From assembly GCA_020853395.1 (NCBI GenBank), contig JADYYY010000018.1, forward strand, positions 1 to 59,911: 59,911 bases of DNA, read 5' to 3'. The translations under genes were made by a program, and so were the position numbers. This document shows, one piece after another, positions 7,461 to 18,170 of the stretch (positions are counted from its first letter, which is position 1; each line of letters begins with the position of its first letter). This DNA is from Acidobacteriota bacterium (lineage in GTDB: Bacteria > Acidobacteriota > Vicinamibacteria > Vicinamibacterales > SCN-69-37). Below the pieces are notes generated by a model. It saw nothing but the letters and a program-made list of their open reading frames with translations. It did no database searches and had not been told where the DNA came from.

Positions 7461-7663
7461 CGCTCGATGCCGATCTGCTCGACCGCGTAGACGGTCTCGT
7501 CGCCCGGCAGCGCTTCCGGAATCGAAGCCAGGCGATCGAAACCGCGCTGGCGGAGAAGCTGGCGCGTCTGGTACGAACGCGACTGGCCGAGGAGTGCGCG
7601 AAGCTCGATCCGGACGCAGAACAACGGCTGGCTGACGAAGGTCTGCTCGAGATCGTCGGCTGA
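7448..7663 (+). pseudogene. Headless ribbon-helix-helix antitoxin fragment
   Basis: RVDLTLDADLLDRVDGLVA followed by RNRSQAIETALAEKLARL is a clear ribbon-helix-helix with its strand and both helices, and the tail ADEGLLEIVG ends at a normal stop. No ATG, GTG or TTG lies close upstream; the nearest in-frame ATG (7385) is inside the PIN gene and would add 21 unrelated residues. No toxin gene follows. The simplest reading is that the PIN module joined the chromosome inside an older antitoxin gene and removed its start. Translation from 7385 remains possible. Confidence 0.6.
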
Positions 7664-7670
7664 TCCTTCG

Positions 7671-7722
7671 GAGCGTGTTTCAAGACTCGGCGAGCGCGGG
7701 TCCTGTCGCCGGACAGCCCCAC
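7671..7722 (-). repeat. Degenerate third copy of the flanking repeat
   Basis: GCGTGTTTCAAGACTC, then GCGGGT and GCCGGACAG, follows the order of the left arm at 5556-5605 with many substitutions. It has the same orientation as the left arm and so is inverted relative to the adjacent right arm at 7731-7829. Confidence 0.4.
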
Positions 7723-7730
7723 GTGGTGCG

Positions 7731-7829
7731 CGGCACGACGCGCGTGATCACGGGCGTCGCCTGCGCGCCACGCAGGGCGCCCCGTCCGGCGCTACCCCCG
7801 CCGCGGGAGTCTTGAAACGCACGCTCAGC
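7731..7829 (-). repeat. Right arm of the ~100-bp imperfect inverted repeat
   Basis: Reverse complement of the 5551-5650 arm with about 88-90 per cent identity by eye and one 1-base gap. It lies 70 bases after the headless antitoxin. Together the arms bound 5651-7730. Beyond it, 7830-7891 shows nothing. Confidence 0.8.
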
Positions 7830-7891
7830 GAGATCGACCTCGCATACCCCCACGGCTCGTCGGGCTCGAGAAGAACAAGGAATCCTTGCCG

Positions 7892-8092
7892 CTACTCCAG
7901 GCGTGCGCCCTTCTTCGACCGCACGTAGCTTCGCCTGGTCGACACCGTGACGTCACGCCGATTGACCCTGACCGACAGCGAGTGCACCTTGCCATCGGCG
8001 GCCGCCGAGCCGTGAAAGCCGAGAAGGTAGAGGACGGACGGGACCACCACAGCTTCCCGGCGGCGATGTAGGACCCGGCCGGATGCGAGCAC
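7892..8092 (-). pseudogene. C-terminal relic of an acidobacterial VWFA-domain protein
   Basis: The minus frame reads VLYLLGFHG, DGKVHSLSVRVNRRDVTV and STRRSYV, the end of the VWFA-related family common in Acidobacteriota (TIGR03436 type), in which a YxLGY strand is followed by DGK, a VKV strand and a R(K/S)Y ending. It matches the larger relic at 22984-23545 (YLLGFEPRAPRDGKTHAIVV) across about 37 residues. The N-terminal ~250 residues are absent, so it cannot be functional. No other gene is seen in 7830-8215. Confidence 0.6.
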
Positions 8093-8173
8093 CGCGAGGG
8101 CGGCAGTCCGAAGCCGGAGCGGAAGGAGCGCGAGGCCGGGCCCTGATTTCCCCGCCGCGCCTCTGGAAGCGAG

Positions 8174-8199
8174 GCCCGGCGGCCCGAAGGCCGCCGGGC
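8174..8199. repeat. Perfect 11-bp hairpin with CGAA loop, repeat element copy 1
   Basis: GCCCGGCGGCC (8174-8184), loop CGAA, GGCCGCCGGGC (8189-8199), followed by TACAGGTGCTCAG. It is 17 bases past the nrdJ stop and could serve as its transcript end. The same hairpin-plus-CTACAGGTGC layout recurs at 22947-22980, so this is a dispersed element and not only a terminator. Confidence 0.6.
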
Positions 8200-8215
8200 T
8201 ACAGGTGCTCAGCGT

Positions 8216-11038
<2,823 letters not shown>

Positions 11039-11130
11039 TTCGTCCTCCAGGGATCCGTACACGGCGCTGCTGACCTTCGTCGTGACCGTGCTGTCGTTTC
11101 GGTCGCGAGGGGAGCGCCGCGGGAGCAGGA

Positions 11131-11159
11131 ACTATGCGCCCGCGTTACGCGGTTGTCAA
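11131..11159 (-). promoter_or_regulatory. Sigma-70-type promoter of nrdJ
   Basis: On the minus strand TTGACA (11159-11154), a 17-base spacer and CATAGT (11136-11131). This is the best consensus promoter in the window. Start would be near 11124, giving a leader of about 85 bases before the ATG at 11038. The spacer contains the palindrome CCGCG-TTA-CGCGG (11139-11151 region). Confidence 0.7.
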
Positions 11160-11168
11160 GACGGATCC

Positions 11169-11182
11169 CACGACATATTGTG
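11169..11182 (-). promoter_or_regulatory. Candidate NrdR box upstream of nrdJ
   Basis: CACGACATATTGTG matches an idealised NrdR palindrome CACAATATATTGTG at 12 of 14 positions. It lies 10 bases upstream of the nrdJ -35. NrdR boxes usually occur in pairs about three helical turns apart; a much weaker match CACATGTTGAAGTG is at 11204-11217, 35 bases away. The rest of 11183-11321 shows no gene. Confidence 0.5.
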
Positions 11183-11321
11183 CCCCACGCAGCGGCCCTA
11201 CGCCACATGTTGAAGTGACGCCGGTAAGTACGGCCGTTCTTTCAGGTGCCCTATTTTCGCCGGCCTCTTCCAGCGGCCGAGACCCTCGGCTGCCGGGCTC
11301 CTGGTGTATCGTCGCGAGGTG

Positions 11322-13157
11322 ATGCGGCGGGTCCTGGGAGCGGCAGCGAGCACGATCTTCGCGCTGCCGCTCGTGGGCCTGTGGCGCGATCCCGGCCTGT
11401 CGTGGCCGGCGGCCACCCTCCTCACCGTGGTCGCCGCGGCCACGCTCGCCCGTCCCGCCACCGGGCTGCTCGTGGTCGCCGGCCTGTTCCCGATGGCCCC
11501 CGCCCTGAACCTGCTCCTCGGCACGCCGGCCATCGCCGAGCCGCTCCTCCTGACGTTTCTCGTCGCGGCCCTGCTCCAGGGCGCCGTCTCCGCCAGGCGA
11601 GCCCCGCTCCAGCTCGCCGCGCCCGCCCTCGTCCTCGGCGCCACGCTCGTGGGCTGGGCCGTCGTCGCGCTGTCTGCCCGCCAACTGTGGACCGGCGATG
11701 CGCCCGGCGCGCTCCTCCAAACCGTCGCGCGCGACACGGCGTGGTCCTACTTCAGCCCCCAGGACGAGGCCAGCGTGGTGCGGTCGGTCCTCCCGTGGCT
11801 CGAAGCGATTGCGCTCGCCGTCGTGGCGGAGCGGATCGTGCGCGACGCGCCCGGCGCAGGCCGCCGGTTCGTCCGGATGTTCGTCTTCGCCGGCGCCGTG
11901 CTCTCGGCGTCGTCGGCGATCCGCCTCGCGGAAATCTCGCTCCGTCAGGAGGCGCCATCGGTTGCGGCGCTCGCGGTGCTCCGCGACGTGCGGCTCAACG
12001 CGTTCTACCCGGACATCAACGCCGCCGGCTCGATCTACGCGCTCTTCGCCGTGGCGGCGGTGTGGCTGGCCGTGCGCCGCTCCCGGCTCTGGCTGGCGCC
12101 AGCCGGCCTGCTGTTGCTCGCCGTCTGGCTCGCCGGATCGCGCGCGGCGTTCGGCGGCGTCGTCGGCGGCCTGGGCCTGACCTGGTTCTCCGCCTCGCGC
12201 CCGAGGATCGCGCTCGTGCTCGGCGCCCTCGTCGCGGCCGTCGCGGTGCTCGCGGTGGTGGCCGCGCTCGGCACGCGCAACGCGTCGGTCTTCCGCGCGG
12301 GCGGGTTCCGGGTGGAGATGACGCGGGCCGGGCTCGCGCTCGCGGCCGAGCGCCCGCTCTTCGGGATCGGCCTGGACAACTTCAAGGCCGCCTCCCTGCG
12401 CCACCTGCCGGCCGATTTCGGCCAGCGCTTCCGCTGGGCGGCGCGGGGCGAGAACGCGCACGACAACTTCCTGCAGATCCTCGTGGAGCTGGGCCTCGTC
12501 GGGCTGCTCGGGTTCCTCTGGCTCATCGGCACGCCGTTTCGCAGCGCGGCGAGCCGCGGCTGGATCGCGCCCCACGCGGCGCCCGAGGCCACGGCCCTGG
12601 CCGGCGGCATCGCGGCGCTGCTCGTGAGCGCGCTGCTCGGCCATCCGCTGCTCGACCCGCACATCCGTGCGTCGTTCTTCCTGGCCGTGGGCCTCGTGAC
12701 CGGCATGTCGGTGCCGGCTCCGGCCGGCTCGCGCACCCGGCCCGCGCTGGCCGGCCTGGCGATCGGAGCGATCGCGATCGCGCTGCCCGCGCGCATGGAC
12801 GCGCAGCGGGCGATGGAGCCGATCGCCGGCTTCTCGCGCGGCGCGCCAGAGGCGCCCGCGCCGCTCGACGGCGTGACGTACCGGGTCGCCGACCCGCGGT
12901 CGACCTGGTTTCTCGCCAGCACGACGCGCACCGTGACGTTGCCGCTGCGCGCGCGTCAGGACGGCATCGCCGACTGCCGGGTCTCGATCGCGATCGACGG
13001 CCGGCCCGCCGGCCAGGTCGTCGCCGGCGACGCGGCCTGGGGCGCGACGACCCTGCAGCTTCCGCCGGCCGACCGGCCGCGCTCATGGCGACGCCTGGAT
13101 CTGACCGTCGAGCCCGCGCGCTGCACGCTCCTCGTCGGCACGCTGACGCAGCGGTGA
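11322..13157 (+). CDS. O-antigen ligase/polymerase-like membrane protein
   Basis: 611 residues. From the N-terminus to about residue 465 there are ten or more hydrophobic segments; the motif ENAHDNFLQILVELG in the second half, with the preceding GIGLDNFK, is the Wzy_C/WaaL signature. The last ~130 residues (from the DGVTYRVADP region) are soluble and beta-rich, probably periplasmic. Members join or polymerise undecaprenyl-linked glycans at the periplasmic face. It opens a run of glycan genes, and ligase or polymerase cannot be separated from sequence alone. Start: ATG at 11322 with a TATCGT box ending 9 bases before it; GTG at 11304 is possible. Confidence 0.8.
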   Translation: MRRVLGAAASTIFALPLVGLWRDPGLSWPAATLLTVVAAATLARPATGLLVVAGLFPMAPALNLLLGTPAIAEPLLLTFLVAALLQGAVSARRAPLQLAAPALVLGATLVGWAVVALSARQLWTGDAPGALLQTVARDTAWSYFSPQDEASVVRSVLPWLEAIALAVVAERIVRDAPGAGRRFVRMFVFAGAVLSASSAIRLAEISLRQEAPSVAALAVLRDVRLNAFYPDINAAGSIYALFAVAAVWLAVRRSRLWLAPAGLLLLAVWLAGSRAAFGGVVGGLGLTWFSASRPRIALVLGALVAAVAVLAVVAALGTRNASVFRAGGFRVEMTRAGLALAAERPLFGIGLDNFKAASLRHLPADFGQRFRWAARGENAHDNFLQILVELGLVGLLGFLWLIGTPFRSAASRGWIAPHAAPEATALAGGIAALLVSALLGHPLLDPHIRASFFLAVGLVTGMSVPAPAGSRTRPALAGLAIGAIAIALPARMDAQRAMEPIAGFSRGAPEAPAPLDGVTYRVADPRSTWFLASTTRTVTLPLRARQDGIADCRVSIAIDGRPAGQVVAGDAAWGATTLQLPPADRPRSWRRLDLTVEPARCTLLVGTLTQR

Positions 13158-13190
13158 CGACCGGTGTTTGCCGTTCGGCGGCGCCACGAC

Positions 13191-13196
13191 TAGAAT
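13191..13196 (+). promoter_or_regulatory. -10-like TAGAAT box before the 13204 gene
   Basis: TAGAAT ends 7 bases before the GTG at 13204, inside the 46-base gap after the ligase-like gene. It suggests a separate, leaderless transcript start. Confidence 0.5.
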
Positions 13197-13203
13197 CCCG
13201 CGC

Positions 13204-14739
13204 GTGCTCCCCGCCCTCCCGGCCTCCCGGCGCACGCGCCTGCTCGCGTGCGCGATCGTGGCGGCCGCGGCCGGCCTGCGAATCTCGGGCATTTCGGCCG
13301 GCGCGCCGTACCGCATGGGCGTCGACGAGCCGGTCATCCTCGAGATCGCGCTGCGCATGATGCGCACGGGCGACTTCAACCCGCACTTCTACGACTACGG
13401 CGGCCTCACGCTCTACCTCCACACCGCCGTCGGCGCCATCACGTTCCTCGCCGGCGCGATGGACCGGCAGTGGGCGTCGCTCGATCAGATGTGGATCGGC
13501 GACCTGCTCGTCGGCGCGCGGCTCGTGAGCGTGGTGCTCGGCACCGCCACGGTGTGGCTCGTGTACCTGATTGGCCGGCGCTTCGGCGTCGCCACGGCGC
13601 TCATCGCCGCGGGCGCGATGGCCGTCCAGCCGCAGCACGTGCGCGAGTCGCACTTCGCGCTCACCGATACGCCGCTCACCTTCTTCATCACGCTGACGCT
13701 CTGGCTGGCCATCCGCGGCGCCGAGACGGGACGTCTGAGCGTGTACCTTCTCGCCGGTGCCGCCGCGGGTGCGGCCGGTGCCACGAAGTACCACGGCGTG
13801 CTCGCCCTGCTGATGCCGATCGCGACGGCGCTCGTGCTCCCGCATGCGGCGATCGCCGCGCGGGCCGTCGCGGCGGCCCTCGGCGGCGCCGCGGCCGGCT
13901 TCCTGCTCGGCGCGCCGTACTCGGTGCTGGATCTGCCGGGCTTCCTCAACGGCTTCGCCTCGCTGATGCAGCACTACAACGCGCGCCGGTCGACCGTCGA
14001 CAGCTTCGTGACGTACCTCAAGTACATGCGCGGCTGGTTCGCCGCGCCGCCCGTCGTCTGGCTCGAGATCGGGTGGATCGGCGTCGGCCTGTGCGCCGCC
14101 GGCGCGGTCCTCTCGATCCTGATGCTGCGCGATCGCGGCCTGCGCGCGGCCGCGCTCGCGCTCGTCGTCTTTCCTCCGGTCTTTCTCTGGTTCATCTCGC
14201 GCCAGGGGGCGCTGCAGTTCGGACGGTACGCGATGCCGATCGCGCCGATGCTGTCGATCTTCCTGGCGATCGCGATCGGCCGCCTGCGCGCCGCGTGGCT
14301 GGCCGCGCCGGCGCCGTCGCGCGCGCGCCGCCTCGCCGCCGCGGCCCTGCTCCTCGTGCTCGTGCCCCCGCTCGGCTCGAGCATCGGCCGGAACGTCGGC
14401 GATCGGAAGCTGTCGACGGTGGATCAAGCCGCGAGATGGCTGGCGAGCGTCGTGCGCCCCGGCGAGAAGGTCGCGCACGGCCTCGAGAACGTCCAGTTGC
14501 CGCCCTCGGTCGGCGTCGAGTTCTCGACGCGCATCGCCGACACGCCGGTGGAGGACTTTCGCGCGCGCGGCATCACCTACGTGGTCGCCGTCTCCACGCA
14601 CCCGCCGGGCGATCGCGCGGCCGGCGGCGGCAGCCTCGGCGGCTACGCCGCGCTCGCGCGCGGCGCGCAGATCGTGCACGCGTTCCCCTCGAGCACGGAG
14701 CATCCCGGCCCGACCATCACGGTCCTGAAACTGCCCTGA
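13204..14739 (+). CDS. Polytopic glycosyltransferase, GT39/ArnT-like (PMT fold)
   Basis: 511 residues from a GTG placed by the TAGAAT box 7 bases upstream. About ten to twelve membrane segments. The first periplasmic loop contains YRMGVDEPVILEIALRM, with the Asp-Glu pair that serves as catalytic site in PMT/ArnT-type enzymes, followed by FYDYGGLTLYLH. QPQHVRESHFALTDTPL is typical of the next loops. Such enzymes use lipid-linked sugars and act outside the inner membrane on lipids, proteins or glycans. Substrate unknown. It lies between the ligase-like gene and a CPBP protease. Confidence 0.8.
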   Translation: MLPALPASRRTRLLACAIVAAAAGLRISGISAGAPYRMGVDEPVILEIALRMMRTGDFNPHFYDYGGLTLYLHTAVGAITFLAGAMDRQWASLDQMWIGDLLVGARLVSVVLGTATVWLVYLIGRRFGVATALIAAGAMAVQPQHVRESHFALTDTPLTFFITLTLWLAIRGAETGRLSVYLLAGAAAGAAGATKYHGVLALLMPIATALVLPHAAIAARAVAAALGGAAAGFLLGAPYSVLDLPGFLNGFASLMQHYNARRSTVDSFVTYLKYMRGWFAAPPVVWLEIGWIGVGLCAAGAVLSILMLRDRGLRAAALALVVFPPVFLWFISRQGALQFGRYAMPIAPMLSIFLAIAIGRLRAAWLAAPAPSRARRLAAAALLLVLVPPLGSSIGRNVGDRKLSTVDQAARWLASVVRPGEKVAHGLENVQLPPSVGVEFSTRIADTPVEDFRARGITYVVAVSTHPPGDRAAGGGSLGGYAALARGAQIVHAFPSSTEHPGPTITVLKLP

Positions 14740-14764
14740 GACGTCCCTCACGTGCGCGCCCTGA

Positions 14765-14770
14765 TAGAGT
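14765..14770 (+). promoter_or_regulatory. -10-like TAGAGT box before the CPBP gene
   Basis: TAGAGT ends 6 bases before the GTG at 14777 in a 37-base gap. Same leaderless layout as at 13191-13196. Confidence 0.45.
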
Positions 14771-14776
14771 GAGACC

Positions 14777-15565
14777 GTGGACGAGCACCAGGCTACGCTG
14801 CCGCTGCCGCCCGGCCCGCCGGCAGCGGCGCTCGCCGCCGGCCCCGGCGCCCTCGTCATGCCCCGCTGGTGGGCGGCGCTCCAGGTCTTCCTCGTGTCGG
14901 GCATCCCGACGCAGCTCGCCGCCGCGTCGGCCGTGGCGTTCGGCGCCGGCATCCCGCTCATCGATCCGGCGAGCGGCGGCATCGCCTTCGAGTTCATCGC
15001 CGTCGTGAGCCTGGTCGACACCGCGCTCATCGCGCTCCTGATCCGCCTCTTCCTGATCCTGAGCAGCGAGCAGTCGGGACCGGTGTTCGTCGGCACGCGT
15101 CCCATCAAGGGCGAGGTGCTCCTCGGCCTCGCGCTGCTGCCGGTCGCCTTTCTGGCCGTCACGGGCGTCGTGCTGCTCATCCGGGCCGTGGCGCCCGGCC
15201 TGCACACCGTGTCGAAGAGCCCGTTCGAGGCCTACATGGCCTCGCCGCTCACGGCCGGCATCTTCCTGCTCGTGGCCGTGCTGGCCGGCGGCGTGCGCGA
15301 GGAGCTGCAGCGGGGGTTCATCCTCCACCGGTTCGAGCAGCGGCTCGGCGGGGTGAGGCTCGGGCTCGCGCTCTTCACCATCCTGTTCGGCGCGCTCCAC
15401 GTCGATCAGGGCCTCGACGTGGCGATCGCCGTCGGGCTGCTCGGCCTCTTCTGGGGCGTGATGTACATTCGCCGCCAGTCGGTCGTGCTCTCGATGGTCA
15501 ATCACGCCAGCTTCAACGCCGCGCAAGTGCTGCAGGCCGTCCTCGCCAGAACGCTCGGCGCCTGA
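14777..15565 (+). CDS. CPBP-family intramembrane metalloprotease
   Basis: 262 residues with about seven or eight membrane segments. The three CPBP motifs are present: GGVREELQRGFILHRF (EExxxR-like, with EELQRG), LFGALHVDQG (FxxxH) and VNHASFNAAQ (HxxxN). The family (CAAX protease/bacteriocin-processing) cleaves within membranes; bacterial members have roles in peptide maturation, immunity and envelope functions. Here it sits inside a glycan locus, 3 bases before the next membrane glycosyltransferase, so a role in that pathway is possible but unproven. Confidence 0.85.
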   Translation: MDEHQATLPLPPGPPAAALAAGPGALVMPRWWAALQVFLVSGIPTQLAAASAVAFGAGIPLIDPASGGIAFEFIAVVSLVDTALIALLIRLFLILSSEQSGPVFVGTRPIKGEVLLGLALLPVAFLAVTGVVLLIRAVAPGLHTVSKSPFEAYMASPLTAGIFLLVAVLAGGVREELQRGFILHRFEQRLGGVRLGLALFTILFGALHVDQGLDVAIAVGLLGLFWGVMYIRRQSVVLSMVNHASFNAAQVLQAVLARTLGA

Positions 15566-15568
15566 CGG

Positions 15569-16936
15569 ATGGCGGCGGCCTCGAACCCGGCCGGCCGGCG
15601 CGCCGTCGCGCTCGCCGCGCTGCTCGTCCTGCTCACGCTGCCGGCCGTCACGACGCGCTTCTACGCGAACGACGAGGTCGAGTACTACGCGTGGCTGCGG
15701 TCGGCGGCCTTCGATCGCGACGCCGATTTCGAGAACGAGTACACGCACTTCTACGAGTCGGGCGCGATGCGCAACGCCGGCTTCCACGAGACGTTCCTCG
15801 AGCGGATCAACGAAGCGGGACGCCGCTACAACTTCGCGCCGATCGGCACGGCGGTGCTCTGGGCGCCGTTCTTCGCCGCGGGCCACGCGGCCGCGCTCCT
15901 CTCCGGCGCGCCCGCCGACGGCTACAGCGCGCCGTACATCACGGCCGTCACGTGGGGTTCGGCCTGGTACGGCTGGCTCGCGCTCGTTCTGACGGCCGCC
16001 ATGCTGCGCCGGCTGGTCGGCCACGGCCTCGGCACGGCCCTGCTCGTCTGCCTGGGCACGCCGCTCGTCTTCTACATGTACGTCGCGCCGGGCTTCTCGC
16101 ACGCCTGCTCCGCGCTCGCGGTGTCGCTGTTCCTCTACGTCTGGCTGCGCGTGCGCGATCGCTGGAGCCCCGCCGGCATGGTCGCGCTCGGGCTGGCCGG
16201 CGGCCTGATGGCGATGGTGCGCGAGCAGGACGCCTTCTTCCTCGCCGGCCCGGCGCTCGACTACCTGCGCGCGCTCCGCCTCGCGACCGCGCCGCAACGC
16301 TTCATGGCCGCCGCGGCCGGCGCGGCCGCGTTCCTCCTCGCGTACGCGCCGCAGCTCGTCGCCTACACCGTCCTCAACGGCCATCCCGGTCCGACGACGG
16401 CCGTGGTGAGGAAGATGAGCTGGACGTCGCCGCACTTCCTGGAAGTGCTGCTCTCGCCCCAGCACGGTCTGTTCTTCTGGACGCCGCTCGCGCTCGCCGG
16501 CCTGGCCGGGCTGATCTGGCTCGCGGCCGCGGCCGGCTCGTCCGACCTGCGCTGGATCGCGGCGCTCGCCATCGTCATGTGGCTGCTCCAGGTCTACGTC
16601 TCCGGCTGTGTCGAGTCGTGGACGGTCGCGGGCTCGTTCGGCCAGCGCCGCTTCGTCGCGCTCACGCCGCTCGTCGCGCTCGGCCTCGCCGCGCTCACTG
16701 CCGCCCTCCGCCGCCGTACCGCCGCGCGCGCGGCGTGGGCGGCCGTGCTCGCGCTCTGCCTGTGGTGGAACGTCGGCCTGATCGCGCAGTTCGGCCTGCA
16801 CACGATGGATCGGCAGCGGCTGTCGCTCCGCGACAACGCGCGCGCCACGTTTCTCGAGCTGCCCGCGACGCTGCCCTCGCTCGCGTGGCGCTACTTCGCG
16901 GATCGCTCGTCGTTCTACGGCCTGCCGCAGCGGTGA
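15569..16936 (+). CDS. Polytopic membrane protein, GT39/GT83-like putative glycosyltransferase
   Basis: 455 residues, start ATG 3 bases after the previous stop. The first loop reads RFYANDEVEYYAWLRSAAFD, acidic residues placed as in the GT-C fold, followed by ten or so membrane segments and an aromatic C-terminus. FSHACSALAVSLFLY and LSPQHGLFFWTPLAL are typical of bacterial GT-C proteins of unknown donor. Expected to add a sugar from a polyprenyl donor on the periplasmic side. Family assignment is by fold pattern only. Confidence 0.7.
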   Translation: MAAASNPAGRRAVALAALLVLLTLPAVTTRFYANDEVEYYAWLRSAAFDRDADFENEYTHFYESGAMRNAGFHETFLERINEAGRRYNFAPIGTAVLWAPFFAAGHAAALLSGAPADGYSAPYITAVTWGSAWYGWLALVLTAAMLRRLVGHGLGTALLVCLGTPLVFYMYVAPGFSHACSALAVSLFLYVWLRVRDRWSPAGMVALGLAGGLMAMVREQDAFFLAGPALDYLRALRLATAPQRFMAAAAGAAAFLLAYAPQLVAYTVLNGHPGPTTAVVRKMSWTSPHFLEVLLSPQHGLFFWTPLALAGLAGLIWLAAAAGSSDLRWIAALAIVMWLLQVYVSGCVESWTVAGSFGQRRFVALTPLVALGLAALTAALRRRTAARAAWAAVLALCLWWNVGLIAQFGLHTMDRQRLSLRDNARATFLELPATLPSLAWRYFADRSSFYGLPQR

Positions 16937-16988
16937 CGCGCCGGATCACGCTGGCCGCCGGGCACATAATGGAGCCGCGCTCAGCGAC

Positions 16989-18170
16989 GTGACCGTCCTG
17001 TACTTCGCCGACACGAGGTTCCCGATCGAACGCGCCAACGGCGCGCAGACGATGGCGACGTGCCGGGCGCTGGCGGCGCGAGGCCACGAGACGACGCTCG
17101 TCGTGCGCCCGGACTCGGCCGTGCCGCCGCGCGATCCGTTCGCGTTCTACGGGCTGGCCCCGGTGACGGGCCTCGCGGTGCAGCGGGTGCCGGCGTCGGG
17201 GCCGGGATGGTATCGGCGCCTCACGTTCCTGCTCGCGGCGAGGCGACGCGTGCGAGCCGCGCCGGACGCGACGATCTACACCCGCGATCTCGGCGTCGCA
17301 TCGTTTCTTTTGGGCGACCGCCGCTTCGATGCCCGGCGGCTCGTGTACGAATCGCACGGCATCGCGCCGGTCGTGAGCCGGGAGATGCCCGCGTTGCTCG
17401 GCCGGCCGGACCTTGCGCCGTCGCCGGCGAAGCTCGACCGGCTCGATCGCCGCGAGCAGCTCGTGTGGCGGCGCGCGGGCGCGTACGTGACGATCACCCG
17501 ATGCCTGGCCGACGATCTCGCGGCGCGCTACGGGCCCCGCGACCACGTCGTCGTCGCGCCGGACGGCGCCGACGACCCGGGCGTCGGCGGCGCCGACAGG
17601 GCGCCGGATGGCGCAGCCGTTGCCGCGTACGCTGGGCATCTCTATCCCTGGAAGGGCGTCGACGTGTTCGTGCGCGCGCTGGCGGCGGCGCCGCACGTCC
17701 GCGGCCTCATCGTCGGCGGCCATCGGCAGGAAGCCGACCTGTCGCGCGTCGAGGCGCTCGCGCGCGAGTGCCGCGTGCGCGACCGGCTCGAGATGACCGG
17801 ACCGCTGCCTCCCGCCGGCGTGGCGCGTGCGCTCGTGCGCGCGTCGATCCTCGTGCTGCCGAACACGGCGTCGGCGATCTCCGAGCGCTACACGTCGCCG
17901 TTGAAGCTGTTCGAGTACCTCTGGCTCGCGCGGCCGATCGTCGCGTCGGATCTCCCGTCGTTGCGCGAGGTGCTCACGCCCGAGGCGGCGATCTTCGTGC
18001 CGCCCGGCGACGCCGCGGCGCTCGGCGCCGCGCTCGAGCGGCTCGCGGCGGATCCGGCGCTGGCGGCCTCGCTCGGACGTCGGGCCCGGCAGCTCGCGCC
18101 GGCGTTCACCTGGGCCCGGCGGGCCGAACGGCTCGAGCAGGCGCTCCTCGCGGCCGGGGGCACGGCGTGA
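16989..18170 (+). CDS. GT4-type glycosyltransferase
   Basis: 393 residues from GTG; a CATAAT box ends 18 bases upstream. GT-B fold: N-terminal RFPIERANGAQTMATCRAL (donor/acceptor cleft), central AAYAGHLYPWKGVDVFVRAL starting the second Rossmann half, then LPNTASAISERYTSPLKLFEY with the E-x7-E region that contacts the nucleotide sugar. Cytoplasmic, probably membrane-associated. It is the first of a tightly coupled block: its stop overlaps the next start (GTGA). Sugar donor unknown. Confidence 0.85.
   Translation: MTVLYFADTRFPIERANGAQTMATCRALAARGHETTLVVRPDSAVPPRDPFAFYGLAPVTGLAVQRVPASGPGWYRRLTFLLAARRRVRAAPDATIYTRDLGVASFLLGDRRFDARRLVYESHGIAPVVSREMPALLGRPDLAPSPAKLDRLDRREQLVWRRAGAYVTITRCLADDLAARYGPRDHVVVAPDGADDPGVGGADRAPDGAAVAAYAGHLYPWKGVDVFVRALAAAPHVRGLIVGGHRQEADLSRVEALARECRVRDRLEMTGPLPPAGVARALVRASILVLPNTASAISERYTSPLKLFEYLWLARPIVASDLPSLREVLTPEAAIFVPPGDAAALGAALERLAADPALAASLGRRARQLAPAFTWARRAERLEQALLAAGGTA

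Noticed and set aside
11039..11124. Cobalamin riboswitch in the nrdJ leader
   Set aside because: The leader is about 85 bases and lacks the conserved B12-box sequence and space for the fold.
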